Assembly (NCBI GenBank): GCA_963759175.1
Contig: CAVWXP010000004.1
Coordinates: 42,527-106,526 of the forward strand
DNA: 64,000 nt
Source: SZUA-442 sp963759175
GTDB lineage: Bacteria; Actinomycetota; Acidimicrobiia; Spongiisociales; UBA5794
Direction: 5' to 3'
Positions 44,082 through 55,652 of the stretch are shown one piece after another (position 1 is the stretch's first letter; each line of letters opens with the position of its first letter). The notes under the pieces were generated by a model. The model had not been told where the DNA came from and made no database searches. It was given only the letters and a program-made list of their open reading frames with translations. Both the position numbers and the translations under genes were made by a program.

Positions 44082-44112
44082 GCACGGCGGAGCCACGCTG
44101 GCCCCGCCGTGC
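44082..44112. terminator. Bidirectional terminator between convergent genes
   Basis: GCACGGCGG (44082-44090) and CCGCCGTGC (44104-44112) make a 9-bp GC-rich stem with a 13-nt loop, in the 51-bp gap between the LLM gene and aceA, which face each other. No strong T run is seen. Confidence 0.55.
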
Positions 44113-44124
44113 GGGAGCTCGATG

Positions 44125-45427
44125 TCACCCCTTGCCGTCGTAGAACTGCTCCTCCTCGGTCGAGCCCTCGAGGGCGAGCGTCGAGGACAGACCGCCCGCC
44201 ACGACCTGGCTCACCTGATCGAAGTACCCGGCGCCGACCTCGCGCTGGTGGCGGGTCGCCGTGTACCCGGCCGCCTCCATCGCGAACTCGGACTCCTGGA
44301 GCTCCACGTACGCTTCCATGCCACGCTCGGCGTAGCCGCGGGCGAGATCGAACATCGTCGCGTTCAAGGCATGGAACCCTGCCAGCGTGATGAACTGGAA
44401 GCGATAGCCCATGGCGCCGAGTTCCTTCTGGAACGTGGCGATCGTCGCGTCATCGAGATGGCGTTTCCAGTTGAACGATGGCGAGCAGTTGTACGCCAGC
44501 ATCTTGCCAGGGAACTCTGCGTGGATCGCTTCGGCGAACCGCGCTGCCTCATCGAGATCGGGAGTGGATGTCTCGCACCAGATCAGATCGGCATACGGTG
44601 CGTAGGCAAGTCCCCTCGATATGGCGGCGTCCATCGAGTTGTCGACCGTGTAGAAGCCCTCGGCCGTCCGCTCGCCTGTCGTGAACTGACGGTCCCGTTC
44701 ATCGACGTCGGTCGTGAGCAGCGTCGCACCCAGCGAGTCGGTTCTCGCGACGATGAGCGTCGGCACTCCCATGACGTCCGCCGCGAGCCGCGCCGACTTC
44801 AGCGTCCGGATGTGTTGGGAGGTCGGGATCAGCACCTTGCCCCCCATGTGGCCGCACTTCTTCTCCGACGACAGCTGGTCCTCGAGGTGCACGGCGGCCG
44901 CACCCGCGGCAATGAACGCCTTGGTGATCTCGAACACGTTCGAGCGCGCCGCCGAATCCGGATTCGGCGTCTGCCACGATCGGCACGAACCAGTCGGTCG
45001 TCGTCCCACCCTCGGACCACTCGATCTCGTCGGCGCGCCTCAGGGCGTTGTTGATACGCCGCACCAGGGCCGGCGCCGAGTTCGCCGGATACAGCGACTG
45101 GTCGGGATAGACCGAGTCGGCCAGGTTGGCATCGGCCGCGACCTGCCAACCCGACAGGTAGATCGCCTGGAGGCCCGCCTTGGCCATCTGGACGGCCTGA
45201 CCTCCGCTGATCGCCCCGAGGGCGTTGATGTAGTCCTCGTCGTGGAGCAGTCGCCAGAGCTTCTCGGACATCAACTTCGCGAGGGTGTGCTCCTCGACGA
45301 GTGAACCCTGGAGCCGCACCACATCGTGTGCGGTGTAGTCGCGTTCGATGCCTTCCCACCGACGATCGGTGTCCCAGTCCCGCTGGATCCGTTCTGCTCG
45401 ACGCTCGATGGCGCTCTCGTTGGTCAT
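44125..45427 (-). CDS. aceA: Isocitrate lyase, frameshifted
   Basis: Glyoxylate-shunt enzyme splitting isocitrate to glyoxylate and succinate. The start at 45427 follows GGGAG. N-terminal part: RYTAHDVVRLQGS-like region, GAISGGQAVQMAKAGLQAIY, SLYPANSAPALVRRINNAL, DWFVPIVADAESGFGGAL. The frame then breaks near 44946. The other frame resumes with NVFEITKAFIAAGAAAVHLE, the active-site KKCGHMGGKVLIPTSQHIRT, and runs to 44125. Deleting one G gives GGALNVFEIT and a 433-aa protein of normal size. A sequence error is more likely than loss, given the intact partner aceB and regulator. Confidence 0.9.
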
Positions 45428-45453
45428 GGATACTCCCATCTCGTGTGCGGTCG

Positions 45454-47067
<1,614 letters not shown>

Positions 47068-47156
47068 AGGAAACGGCAGGATTGCCGAAAACGCAAAACA
47101 GGCGCTCGATAAGAAATGCTACTCTTTCTCTCCATGAGAGATAGCAGCGTCCCTTC
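47068..47156. promoter_or_regulatory. Divergent control region of aceBA and the RamB-like gene
   Basis: 89 bp holding promoters for both directions. GAAAACGCAAAAC at ~47088-47100 reads GTTTTGCGTTTTC on the other strand, near the TTTGCAAA-centred boxes used by RamB in Corynebacterium. A second dyad TCTCTCCATGAGAGA lies at 47127-47141, ~16 bp before the regulator start. Both are candidate operators; neither is proven. Confidence 0.5.
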
Positions 47157-48605
47157 ATGATCGATCCGTTGGTGTTCGGGCATCGTGTGCGTCACTACCG
47201 CAAGCGAGCGGGCATGACCCTCGACGCCCTCGGCGTACGCGTGGGCAAACCTGCCCCCTACCTCTCCCTTCTCGAGAACGGCAAGAAGGAACCGAAGCTG
47301 GGACTCATGAACGATCTGTCGGCGGCCCTCGGCGTCGACGTGGGGGACCTGCTTGCGTCTGATCCACCGTCGCGCAGGGCAGCCCTCGAGGTCGCCATCG
47401 AACGCGCCCAACGCGACCACGCCTACCGAGACCTCGCGCTTCCGTACCTGAAGCCGTCGAGCCGGGTACCGGACGTCGCGCTCGAGCACATCGTCCGGTT
47501 GTACGAGGAGCTGAGGGGCAGGGACAATGCCGCACCGTTCACCAGGGACGAGGCCCGTGCCGTCAACGCCCAACTCCGATCGGAGATGACCGAGAGCGGG
47601 AACTACTTCGCCGAGATCGAGACGATCGCCGCCTCGGCCGTCGACGCCGTGGGATTCTCCGGCCAGGGTGCGATGTCCAAGGGCGACCTGAACGCGTTGG
47701 CCGAGTACTTCGGCTTCTCCGTGATTCGCACGCCCGAAGTCCCGGCATCGGTCCGATCGATCACCGATACCCGCAATGGGAAGATCTTCGTCCACGGACG
47801 CGACAGCTTCGATTCGAAGCAGTCGCGTTCTGTGATCCTCCAGACGCTCGGACACTTTGCCCTCGACCACCCCGAACCACGCGATTTCGGCGAGTTCCTG
47901 CGTCAGCGGGTGGAGGCCAACTACTTCGCGGGGGCTGTGCTCCTGCCCGAGCGGGCGGCGGTGCCGTTCCTGAACGAGGCCAAGGAGGCTCGCAACCTCT
48001 CGGTCGAGGACCTCAAGGATCGCTTCTTCGTGTCGTACGAGATGGCCGGACACCGGTTCACCAACCTCGCGACCCGTCACCTCGACCTCGGGACCCACTT
48101 CGTGCGGTCCGACGACCAGGGCATCATCTGGAAGGCATACGCGAACAACGGGGTTCCCTTCCCCAAGAACTCCGCCGGTGCGATCGAGGGCCAACGGCTG
48201 TGCCGTGAATGGGGCACCCGCCAGGCGTTCCTGTCGGAGTCCCGGTACACGATCCATTACCAGTACACCGACACCTCCCATGGCACCTATTGGTGCGGGA
48301 CCTTCGTCGAGACCGCACGCGAACCGGCGTCGGCGATCACCGTGGGGGTGCGGTTCGAGGATGCACGCTGGTTCCGAGGCTGGAACACCGAGCGACGCTC
48401 GGTGTCCGGATGTCCCGACGGAGACTGCTGCCGGCAGGTGTCCGATGCAATGGCCGAGCACTGGCTCGGCTATGCACGGCCCTCGGTGAAACCGAACTCA
48501 CACGTGCTGGCGGCGATGCCGGTCGAAACGATCCCCGGGGTCGACATGGTGGAGATCTTCGAGTTCCTCACCAAGCAGGAGACCGATTCGTACGACCGGA
48601 TGTGA
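47157..48605 (+). CDS. ramB: RamB-like XRE/ImmA-IrrE regulator of acetate metabolism
   Basis: 482 aa. N-terminal helix-turn-helix (HRVRHYRKRAGMTLDALGVR, PYLSLLENGKKEPKLGLM). A central IrrE/ImmA-type region follows (ILQTLGHFALDHPEPRDFGE, VEANYFAGAVLLPE), where the usual HExxH zinc motif is not kept. The C-terminal DUF2083-like part has FLSESRYTIHYQYTD, SGCPDGDCCR and DMVEIFEFLTKQ. This is the architecture of RamB and short-chain-acyl regulators that control aceA/aceB. The divergent position here strongly supports that role. Confidence 0.88.
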   Translation: MIDPLVFGHRVRHYRKRAGMTLDALGVRVGKPAPYLSLLENGKKEPKLGLMNDLSAALGVDVGDLLASDPPSRRAALEVAIERAQRDHAYRDLALPYLKPSSRVPDVALEHIVRLYEELRGRDNAAPFTRDEARAVNAQLRSEMTESGNYFAEIETIAASAVDAVGFSGQGAMSKGDLNALAEYFGFSVIRTPEVPASVRSITDTRNGKIFVHGRDSFDSKQSRSVILQTLGHFALDHPEPRDFGEFLRQRVEANYFAGAVLLPERAAVPFLNEAKEARNLSVEDLKDRFFVSYEMAGHRFTNLATRHLDLGTHFVRSDDQGIIWKAYANNGVPFPKNSAGAIEGQRLCREWGTRQAFLSESRYTIHYQYTDTSHGTYWCGTFVETAREPASAITVGVRFEDARWFRGWNTERRSVSGCPDGDCCRQVSDAMAEHWLGYARPSVKPNSHVLAAMPVETIPGVDMVEIFEFLTKQETDSYDRM

Positions 48606-48664
48606 TGCGAGCCCCACACCGGTCCTCGGCGGATGACGCCCGTGGCGATGCTTGACTTGGCGCG

Positions 48665-49945
48665 ATGACATCCCTGCGCATGCTCGCTCGACGTTCGACA
48701 GCCGTGATCGTCGGTGTCGTCGTGGTGATCGTCATCGCCGGGTGTACCGATGAGGGACAACCCGCATCCACGGCACCGATCCTGAGCACTACGACGACGA
48801 TGGCCCCCACGACGACGGTCGAGTCGCCTGACCCATCGACGACGGTCACCACCGTGGCGGCAACCACGACGAGCACGCTCGCCCCGACGACCACCGTTCC
48901 CCTCACCGAGCTGACTCTCGACCTCGTGAGGGTCGCCGAGGGTCTCGATGCACCGGTGCTGTTGATCGCCGATCCCGACGGCGGTCAGGACCTCGTCGTC
49001 GAGCAACCGGGCCGCATCGTGCGCCTCGACCCGGGACGCACCGTCGTTCTCGACATCAGTGACGATGTCATCTACGGAGGTGAGCAGGGGTTGCTCGGGC
49101 TCGCCTTCCACCCGGACTTCGCCAACCGTCGTCTCGCCTATGTCAACTACATCGGGGACGGGCGTCGTACGGTGATCGAGGAGTTCGCCGTCGACGACGA
49201 TGGTCGGTTCGACCTCGGGTCCAGGACCCGGATCCTCGAGATCGATCAGCCAGCGTCGAACCACAATGGCGGAATGGTCGCCTTCGGGCCTGATGGGTAC
49301 CTCTGGATCGGCATGGGCGACGGCGGCGGCTCCGACGACCGTTTCCGACAGGGCCAACGGCCAGACACCCTCCTGGGTGCGATGCTCCGCATCGCCGTCG
49401 GCGTCGACGGCGTCGCCACCTACGCCATTCCGCCGGACAACCCCTACGCCGACGGATCGGACGGTGCACCCGAGGTGTGGGCGATCGGCCTGAGGAACCC
49501 TTGGCGGTTCTCGTTCGACGGGGACACCGTGTGGATCGCTGATGTCGGTCAGCGGGACATCGAGGAGGTCTCGGCGGTATCGGTGGGCACCGCTGGAGCC
49601 AACTACGGATGGCCCATCGCCGAGGGATCGAGCTGCTTCCGGTCGTCCTCGTGCGACCAGGCCTCGCTGATCCAACCCGTGGTCGAATACGACCACGGTG
49701 ATGGGTGCTCCATCACGGGGGGTTTCGTGTATCGAGGAACGGCGATCCCCGAGCTCGACGGGCACTATCTGTACTCAGACTTCTGCACCGGCTTCCTCAG
49801 GAGCCACGCCGATGGAGCGAACTTCGACTGGACGGACCGTGTCGGAGCGACCCCGAACGTCTCCGGCTTCGGCGTGGGCGGGGATGGCGAGATGTATGTG
49901 GTGTCGCTGTCGGGCACGATCGACCGATTGGAGCGGATCCCGTGA
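48665..49945 (+). CDS. PQQ-type sugar dehydrogenase-like lipoprotein
   Basis: 426 aa. Lipobox VIAGC after a hydrophobic lead. A Thr-rich linker (TTTMAPTTTVESPD) tethers a six-bladed glucose/sorbosone dehydrogenase domain: VVEQPGRIVRLDPG, GGEQGLLGLAFHPDFANRRL, NHNGGMVAFGPDGYLWIGMG, DTLLGAMLRI, WAIGLRNPWRFSFD, VEYDHGDGCSITGGFVY. Homologues oxidise aldoses with PQQ outside the membrane; PQQ synthesis genes are not in the window, so cofactor is uncertain. Confidence 0.87.
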   Translation: MTSLRMLARRSTAVIVGVVVVIVIAGCTDEGQPASTAPILSTTTTMAPTTTVESPDPSTTVTTVAATTTSTLAPTTTVPLTELTLDLVRVAEGLDAPVLLIADPDGGQDLVVEQPGRIVRLDPGRTVVLDISDDVIYGGEQGLLGLAFHPDFANRRLAYVNYIGDGRRTVIEEFAVDDDGRFDLGSRTRILEIDQPASNHNGGMVAFGPDGYLWIGMGDGGGSDDRFRQGQRPDTLLGAMLRIAVGVDGVATYAIPPDNPYADGSDGAPEVWAIGLRNPWRFSFDGDTVWIADVGQRDIEEVSAVSVGTAGANYGWPIAEGSSCFRSSSCDQASLIQPVVEYDHGDGCSITGGFVYRGTAIPELDGHYLYSDFCTGFLRSHADGANFDWTDRVGATPNVSGFGVGGDGEMYVVSLSGTIDRLERIP

Positions 49946-50811
49946 TCGTCGTCGTGGGATCGGTCAACCTCGACACCGTGATCCGCGTCGACCATGTCCC
50001 GCGCACCGGCGAGACGGTGACCGCCACCGATCGCCACCTCAATCCGGGAGGCAAGGGTGCGAACCAGGCCGTCGCCGCAGCACGCCTCGGCGCCGAGGTG
50101 GTGTTCATCGGATGCGTGGGGGATGATGAGGCTGGCCGTGAGCTCCGGTCCGGCCTTATCGATGAGGGCGTGGACTGTTCCCTGCTCGGGACCGTCGACG
50201 GGCCGAGCGGATCGGCGACGGTCATGGTGGATCGCGACGGTGACAATGCGATCGTGGTGGCGGAGGGTGCGAACGGACGTGTGGTCGTCGACGCACGCCA
50301 CGCCTCTGCGCTGCGCAGCGCCACCGTCGTGTTGTGCCAGCTCGAGATACCACTGGACGCGGCCGGTGCAGCGCTCGCCTTGGCAGGTGGCAGCGCACTT
50401 CTGAACGCTGCGCCTTCCCGGATGCTTCCGCCGGACGTCGTCAGCTCCACCGACGTGCTCATCGTCAACGAGATCGAGCTCGCCGATCTCGCGGGAGGGG
50501 TCGATCCGCAGGCAATCAGGTCCCTCGGGGTTCCCACGGTCGTGGCCACCCTCGGCGGCGATGGTGCCCAGGTCATCACTCCCGGTGACGTCGTGTACGT
50601 CCGCGCACCGTCGGTCATCGTTCGCGACACGACCGGGGCAGGGGATGCCTTCTGCGGGGCGTTCGCCTGGGCACTCGACGCGGGGCTCGATGCCCACGAA
50701 GCGACAGTGCGCGGTGTTGTGGCAGGATCCCTTGCGACAACCGGCATCGGAGCGCGAACCGCGATGCCGAAACGGACATCCGTCGATCGGATGCTGCGAT
50801 CCGGATCGTGA
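49942..50811 (+). CDS. rbsK: Ribokinase-like PfkB carbohydrate kinase
   Basis: 289 aa; GTG start overlaps the preceding stop by four bases. GSVNLDTVIRVDHVPRTGET, the ribose-contact and PfkB-1 motif HLNPGGKGANQAVAAARLG, DVLIVNEIELADL, and PfkB-2 VRDTTGAGDAFCGAFAWAL with catalytic Asp. Phosphorylates ribose to ribose-5-phosphate. The nucleoside hydrolase just downstream frees ribose, so the pair looks like a salvage route. Confidence 0.85.
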   Translation: MIVVVGSVNLDTVIRVDHVPRTGETVTATDRHLNPGGKGANQAVAAARLGAEVVFIGCVGDDEAGRELRSGLIDEGVDCSLLGTVDGPSGSATVMVDRDGDNAIVVAEGANGRVVVDARHASALRSATVVLCQLEIPLDAAGAALALAGGSALLNAAPSRMLPPDVVSSTDVLIVNEIELADLAGGVDPQAIRSLGVPTVVATLGGDGAQVITPGDVVYVRAPSVIVRDTTGAGDAFCGAFAWALDAGLDAHEATVRGVVAGSLATTGIGARTAMPKRTSVDRMLRSGS

Positions 50812-50860
50812 CGGACCCGTGGTGTGCAAAGCGACGGGAGCCCATCGGAGAGAGGCGATC

Positions 50861-51787
50861 ATGAAGCGACCGATCATCATCGATACGGATCCGGGCCAGG
50901 ATGATGCCCTGGCGATCCTGCTGGCCCTCGCCTCCGAGGAGGTCGAGGTGCTCGCCATCACGACGGTCGCGGGGAACGTTCCCCAGCCACTCGTGACGAC
51001 GAACGCTCTGGCGCTCCTGACCCTGACCGATCGCACGGACATCCCGGTGTATCGCGGCTGCGAGCGGCCGATGCTTCGACCCCTCTACACCGCCGAGTAC
51101 GTGCACGGGCCGACCGGCGTCGATGGCGCCGACCTCCCCGATCCGACCATCCAGGCCGAACCGGGCCACGCCGTGGATCTCATCATCGAGGCGTGCCTCG
51201 ACGCAGGAGACGAACCGTTGACGCTGTGTCCGATGGGGCCGTTGACGAACATCGGCATGGCTATTGCGAAAGAGCCTCGGATAAGCCGGTCCATCAGGGA
51301 GATCGTGTGGATGGGCGGGGCGTTCGATGAAGCAGGCAACACGACGCCGCTGGCCGAGTTCAACGCGTACGTCGATCCGCACGCCGCACACGTCGTGTTC
51401 ACGTCGGGCGTTCCGCTCACTGTCTTCCCCCTCGATGTGACCCATCGTGCCCTGATGACCCCGCAATACGTCGAGGAGCTGGCTGCGTCCCCATCGGTCG
51501 TGGCACGCGCCGCTGCGGGGATGGTCAGGTTCTATGAACGGCACGATGTCGACAAGTACGACATACCGGGCGCTCCGATGCACGATCCGTGTGTGATCGC
51601 CTACCTCGTCGACCCCACCCTGTTCACGGGTGCAGAGCGCACGATCTCGGTCGATCACGACCGCGAGGCCTCGATCGGTAACACCAGCTACGTCGGCGAG
51701 GGTGAGGGGGCTCGCGCAACCGTCATGACCGACGTCGATGCTGATGCGTTCTTCCGGATGCTCGTCGATCGGATCTGCTCGTTGTGA
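50861..51787 (+). CDS. Inosine-uridine preferring nucleoside hydrolase
   Basis: 308 aa. Ca2+-binding aspartate cluster IIIDTDPGQDDALAILLALA at the start; AITTVAGNVP; LTLCPMGPLTNIGMAIAKEP; EIVWMGGAFDEAGNTTPLAE with FNAYVDPHAAHVVF; late catalytic-site His in APMHDPCVIAYL. Splits ribonucleosides into base and ribose, in the cytoplasm (no signal peptide). GGAGAGAGG precedes the ATG. Next to ribokinase. Confidence 0.92.
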   Translation: MKRPIIIDTDPGQDDALAILLALASEEVEVLAITTVAGNVPQPLVTTNALALLTLTDRTDIPVYRGCERPMLRPLYTAEYVHGPTGVDGADLPDPTIQAEPGHAVDLIIEACLDAGDEPLTLCPMGPLTNIGMAIAKEPRISRSIREIVWMGGAFDEAGNTTPLAEFNAYVDPHAAHVVFTSGVPLTVFPLDVTHRALMTPQYVEELAASPSVVARAAAGMVRFYERHDVDKYDIPGAPMHDPCVIAYLVDPTLFTGAERTISVDHDREASIGNTSYVGEGEGARATVMTDVDADAFFRMLVDRICSL

Positions 51788-52917
51788 GGGATGGCTATTC
51801 GGCACTCGAAGGCATCACGGTCGTGGAGTTCGCCGGTATCGGCCCCGCTCCCTTTGCGTGCGGCGTGCTCGCTGACCTCGGAGCCAACATCGTGCGGATC
51901 GATCGGCCCTCGGCCCAGGGGTCGCTCCCGCAGGGCATGGACCGCATTGGCGTACGGGACCGGCTGGCCGTCCAGCTCGACCTCAAGGATCCGAACGACG
52001 CCGACATGGTCCGTACGCTCATCGCAAGCGCCGACGTGTTGGTGGAGGGGTTTCGGCCCGGCGTCGCCGAACGGCTCGGCTTCGGGCCGGACGACCTCAT
52101 CGAAGAGCACCCCGGATTGATCTACGCACGGCTGACGGGATGGGGCCAACGAGGGCCCTACGCCGCCATGGCCGGGCACGACATCAACTACATCGGTCTC
52201 ACCGGAGTCCTCGACGCCATCGGTGGCGATCATCCGGTCCCCCCGCTGAACCTCGTGGGGGACTACGGGGGTGGGGGCATGCTCGCCGTCGTAGGCATCC
52301 TCGCAGCGCTCGTCGAGCGGGACCGCACCGATCGGGGGCAGGTGCTCGACATCGCCATGGTCGACGGCGCATCCACCTTGCTCGGGCCGATCCGTGACCT
52401 GCTGAACATCGGTATGTGGCGCAATCGGCGTGCCGCCAACCTGCTCGACGGGGGAGCACCCTTCTACCGAACCTACGCGACATCCGATGGCGGATTCATG
52501 GCCGTGGGTGCGCTCGAGGAACCCTTCTATCGGCAACTGCTCGAGGGCCTCGGCATCGATCATGATGAGCTTCCGGACCGGATGGACACCACCCAGTGGG
52601 CGCCGATCGCAGCGGCGTTCGCCGAGCGGTTCGCATCGGCCACGCGAGCACATTGGACCGCCGTGTTCGACGGGACCGACGCCTGTGTGACCCCTGTGCT
52701 TGCGATGCACGAGGTGCAGGACCATCCCCACAACGCGGAGCGACGTCTGCTCGTGACCGATGCAGCAGGCAGTGTGGCCGCCCCGGCCCCCCGTATGCAG
52801 CATCCGGTGTCGCGGTCCCGCAGGGACGTGTCGGTTTCCGATACGCTTGGCACACTCGGGCTGTCGCCAGATCAGGTGGCCGGTCTGGAGCGCAGCGGGA
52901 ACGCTCGTTGGGTGTGA
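51784..52917 (+). CDS. CaiB/BaiF family CoA-transferase (AMACR-like)
   Basis: 377 aa, GTG start overlapping the hydrolase stop. TVVEFAGIGPAPFACGVLAD, LGANIVRIDRP, VLVEGFRPGVAERLGFGPDD, LIYARLTGWGQRG, and GHDINYIGLTGVLDAIGG with the catalytic Asp of class III CoA transferases. The form without an extended N-terminus is like alpha-methylacyl-CoA racemase, used in degrading branched fatty acids and sterol side chains. Fits the window's acyl-CoA genes, but racemase versus transferase cannot be decided. Confidence 0.88.
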   Translation: MRDGYSALEGITVVEFAGIGPAPFACGVLADLGANIVRIDRPSAQGSLPQGMDRIGVRDRLAVQLDLKDPNDADMVRTLIASADVLVEGFRPGVAERLGFGPDDLIEEHPGLIYARLTGWGQRGPYAAMAGHDINYIGLTGVLDAIGGDHPVPPLNLVGDYGGGGMLAVVGILAALVERDRTDRGQVLDIAMVDGASTLLGPIRDLLNIGMWRNRRAANLLDGGAPFYRTYATSDGGFMAVGALEEPFYRQLLEGLGIDHDELPDRMDTTQWAPIAAAFAERFASATRAHWTAVFDGTDACVTPVLAMHEVQDHPHNAERRLLVTDAAGSVAAPAPRMQHPVSRSRRDVSVSDTLGTLGLSPDQVAGLERSGNARWV

Positions 52918-52978
52918 GCGGCTCAGATGCCGAGCCACGGCCGGCGATGCGCCATGGCAACAGGACGCGGGAGGATGC

Positions 52979-54418
52979 ATGCGAGCGGTAGTGGTCGGTG
53001 CCGGCGCCAGCGCCCGCGACCTCATCAGGCGACTCGGTGACAACTGGACCGTCACCGTGATCGATCCTGATCAGCACCGCCTCGACCTCGCGGCCCAGGT
53101 CAGGAGCATCGAGACCCTCCTCGGCGACGGCTCGAGCGCCGTCGTCCTGCGCGACGCCGGACTCGAGCATGCGGTCACCGTCGTCGCCGCAACCGGATCC
53201 GACGACGTCAATCTCGAAATCATCAAGCTTGCCAAGGACGCAGGTGTCGAGCAGGTCGTATCGATCGTACGTCTGCCTGACCGAATCGAGGAGTTCCGAG
53301 CGCTCGGCGCCGAATGCGTGACCCCCGCGTCCCTCGCTGCTCGCGGCATGGAGATCGCCATGGAGCCACGGAAGCTGACGTCCACCACGTTCGCCGATGG
53401 CCGGGCCGAAGCCATCGAGTTCGCCATCACGCCGGACTCGCCGGTTCAGGGCAAGGCGCTCAAGGAGATCCATTCCGAGAACTGGGTCGTCGCAGCGATC
53501 CTGCGCGACGGCGCCCTGGTCGTTCCCCACGGCGTGACGCGGCTCCTCACCGGCGATCGCGTGACGGTGGTGGGAGCGGCAGCAGACTTCGCCCAGATCG
53601 TGCGAACCTTCGCGGGCGGCGTTTCCCGGTTTCCGCTCGACTTCGGACGCAAGGTGGTGGTGGGCCTCCAGACGGCTGGCCAGCTGGCCGGGTCCGTGGC
53701 CGAGGCCGCAAACTTCGTGCGGAACTCCAATGCCGTCGAGCTCATCGTCGTTCATCGTGATCCCGAGTCGATCAAGAGCGCTGCCGAGGCCGACGAGGTC
53801 CGGCGGTTGGTGGCCGAGGCGAACCAGGAGACCCTCGGGGTGGAGGTGGAGCATCGACCCGTGGCCGACGTGCGGAATGGCCTCGTCGAGGTGTCGCGCG
53901 ATGAGAGTGTCGGCGTCATCGTGGCTCCGATGGGCCGACGATCCATGCTCCGACCCTACGGAGGAGTGCCGAAGCAGCTCTCGACGCTCGGTCGGGCGAG
54001 GGTGCCTGTCCTCCTGACCAAGGGGACTCCCCGGTTCGAGGAGATCGTCGCGGCCTCACGAAGGACGCTCTCGGGTGACGCAGCCGCCAGGGCGGCCATC
54101 GACATCGCCAAGCGATCCGGTGCCAAGGTGATTGGCGTCGCGGTCGCCAATCCCGTCTACATGGGCAACGACGATCTGATGGACAAACGGCGAGCCACGG
54201 CTTGGCTCCGCCGGGAGGCTTCGGTACAGGACGTCGACGTCGAGCGCCACGTCGTCCGTGGCAACCCGGTGAAGGTGCTCGCCGAGGTGACCGAAGCCGA
54301 CCGACTCCTCGTGGTGTCGATGCCATCGCTGCCGGTGGGTCGCTTCAATCCGGGAATCGGGGTGTGGGCGGCGTCGCGCAGCGAGGGTTCCGTGCTCTTC
54401 GTTCCTTCACCCGAGTGA
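52979..54418 (+). CDS. TrkA-type K+ channel/antiporter regulator with USP-like domains
   Basis: 479 aa. RCK/TrkA-N fold at 1-120 (MRAVVVGAGASARDLIRRLG, DGSSAVVLRDAGLEHAVTVV). TrkA-C ~140-215 (FAITPDSPVQGKALKEIHSE, VTRLLTGDRVTVVG). Two universal-stress-protein-like alpha/beta parts follow (~220-345: KVVVGLQTAGQLAGSVAEAA; ~355-479: AARAAIDIAKRSGAKVIGVA). No membrane helices. It starts at the ATG at 52979. The CPA2 antiporter gene begins one base after its stop, so it most likely binds NAD(H)/nucleotides and gates that protein. Confidence 0.82.
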   Translation: MRAVVVGAGASARDLIRRLGDNWTVTVIDPDQHRLDLAAQVRSIETLLGDGSSAVVLRDAGLEHAVTVVAATGSDDVNLEIIKLAKDAGVEQVVSIVRLPDRIEEFRALGAECVTPASLAARGMEIAMEPRKLTSTTFADGRAEAIEFAITPDSPVQGKALKEIHSENWVVAAILRDGALVVPHGVTRLLTGDRVTVVGAAADFAQIVRTFAGGVSRFPLDFGRKVVVGLQTAGQLAGSVAEAANFVRNSNAVELIVVHRDPESIKSAAEADEVRRLVAEANQETLGVEVEHRPVADVRNGLVEVSRDESVGVIVAPMGRRSMLRPYGGVPKQLSTLGRARVPVLLTKGTPRFEEIVAASRRTLSGDAAARAAIDIAKRSGAKVIGVAVANPVYMGNDDLMDKRRATAWLRREASVQDVDVERHVVRGNPVKVLAEVTEADRLLVVSMPSLPVGRFNPGIGVWAASRSEGSVLFVPSPE

Positions 54419-54419
54419 C

Positions 54420-55652
54420 ATGATCCCCACGATCGCCGTCACCGCCGAGACCGTTCTTCCCGATGCGATCACCTTCATCGTGATCGGGTTCGCGGCGTTC
54501 CTGCTCCCACTGTTCGCTCGCGTCATCCGCGTACCGGCCGTCGTGCTCGAGATCCTTTTCGGTCTCATCATCGGACCCCAGATCCTCGGTCTCATCGGAT
54601 CGGAGACAGCGTCTGAGGGGTTCGTGCTCGTTCTCGCCGAGATCGGCCTGTTCCTCCTCATGTTCCTCGCGGGATTCGAGATCGACTTCATGTCGCTCGA
54701 ACGTGAAGGGCGCGGTCCGATCCTCTTCGGCCTCGGATTCTTCGCCATCGTGGTTGGATTGGCATGGCTCGGCCTCGGGTTCGTCGATCTCGCATCGACG
54801 AACGAACGGATCTACCTGACGCTCCTCGTGTCCGCAGCGTCGGTTGGCATCATCGTCCCCGCATTGCGCGCGGCGAATCGCACGGCCACCCTCCAGGGCC
54901 AGATCACGATCGTCATCGGGATCCTCTCCGAGTTCCTCGCCGCCACCGGGATCATCGTGTTCTCGGTGTGGTTCAACAGTGGTTGGGGCATCGAGCTCCT
55001 GGCCGTTCCCGTCTTCGTGGTCGTGCTCGTCGTGTCGCTGTGGTTGATGCGCTCGCTCGCGTGGTGGTACCCCGAACGTGCCGAGCGGCTGTTCACCGGT
55101 CAGGATCCCGACGAGCTCGGCATCCGGTTCAGCCTCGCGTTGCTGTTCGTGTTCATCGGCGTGTCCTTGGCGCTCGGCATGGATCCGATCCTCGGCGCAT
55201 TCATGGCCGGGGCGATCTTCGCCTTCGTGTTCCGCAACTCCGGCGATCTCGAACAACGGCTGTCGGGGTTCGCCTACGGCTTCCTGATCCCGATCTTCTT
55301 CATCTCGGTCGGTATACGGTTCCCGCTCGATGCACTCGCCGACACATCCGTGCTCCTGGTGGCGCTGTCGATCATCGTCGTTGCCATCTCCGCAAAGCTC
55401 ATTCCGGCACCCCTCCTCATGCTGCGTCGTCTGTCACTGCGCGAGAGCCTCGGTGTCGGAGTGCTCCTCGCCGGCCAGCTGTCGGTCATCATCGCGCTCG
55501 CCGAGGTCGGTGTGCAGATCGGGATCATCAGTGAGGGCGTATCCGCCGGCGCGGTGCTGCTGGTCGGTGTGACGGCGTTGTTGTCTCCCGTCGTGTTCAA
55601 GATCCTGTCGCCCCCTCTGGAGGCGAAGGCATCCTCGGGGTCGGCGGTGTGA
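54420..55652 (+). CDS. CPA2-family cation:proton antiporter
   Basis: 410 aa, ~12 membrane helices. FGLIIGPQILGLIGSETASE and LAEIGLFLLMFLAGFEIDF are Kef/CPA2 core motifs. AASVGIIVPALRAANRTATL and ALGMDPILGAFMAGAIFAFV follow, with IFFISVGIRFPLDALAD near the end. No RCK domain on its own C-terminus; the separate TrkA/USP gene upstream could supply it. Exchanges K+ or Na+ for H+. Confidence 0.9.
   Translation: MIPTIAVTAETVLPDAITFIVIGFAAFLLPLFARVIRVPAVVLEILFGLIIGPQILGLIGSETASEGFVLVLAEIGLFLLMFLAGFEIDFMSLEREGRGPILFGLGFFAIVVGLAWLGLGFVDLASTNERIYLTLLVSAASVGIIVPALRAANRTATLQGQITIVIGILSEFLAATGIIVFSVWFNSGWGIELLAVPVFVVVLVVSLWLMRSLAWWYPERAERLFTGQDPDELGIRFSLALLFVFIGVSLALGMDPILGAFMAGAIFAFVFRNSGDLEQRLSGFAYGFLIPIFFISVGIRFPLDALADTSVLLVALSIIVVAISAKLIPAPLLMLRRLSLRESLGVGVLLAGQLSVIIALAEVGVQIGIISEGVSAGAVLLVGVTALLSPVVFKILSPPLEAKASSGSAV

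Noticed and set aside
44940..44950. Programmed frameshift in aceA
   Set aside because: No slippery heptamer or stimulator is evident and similar breaks occur at unrelated sites.
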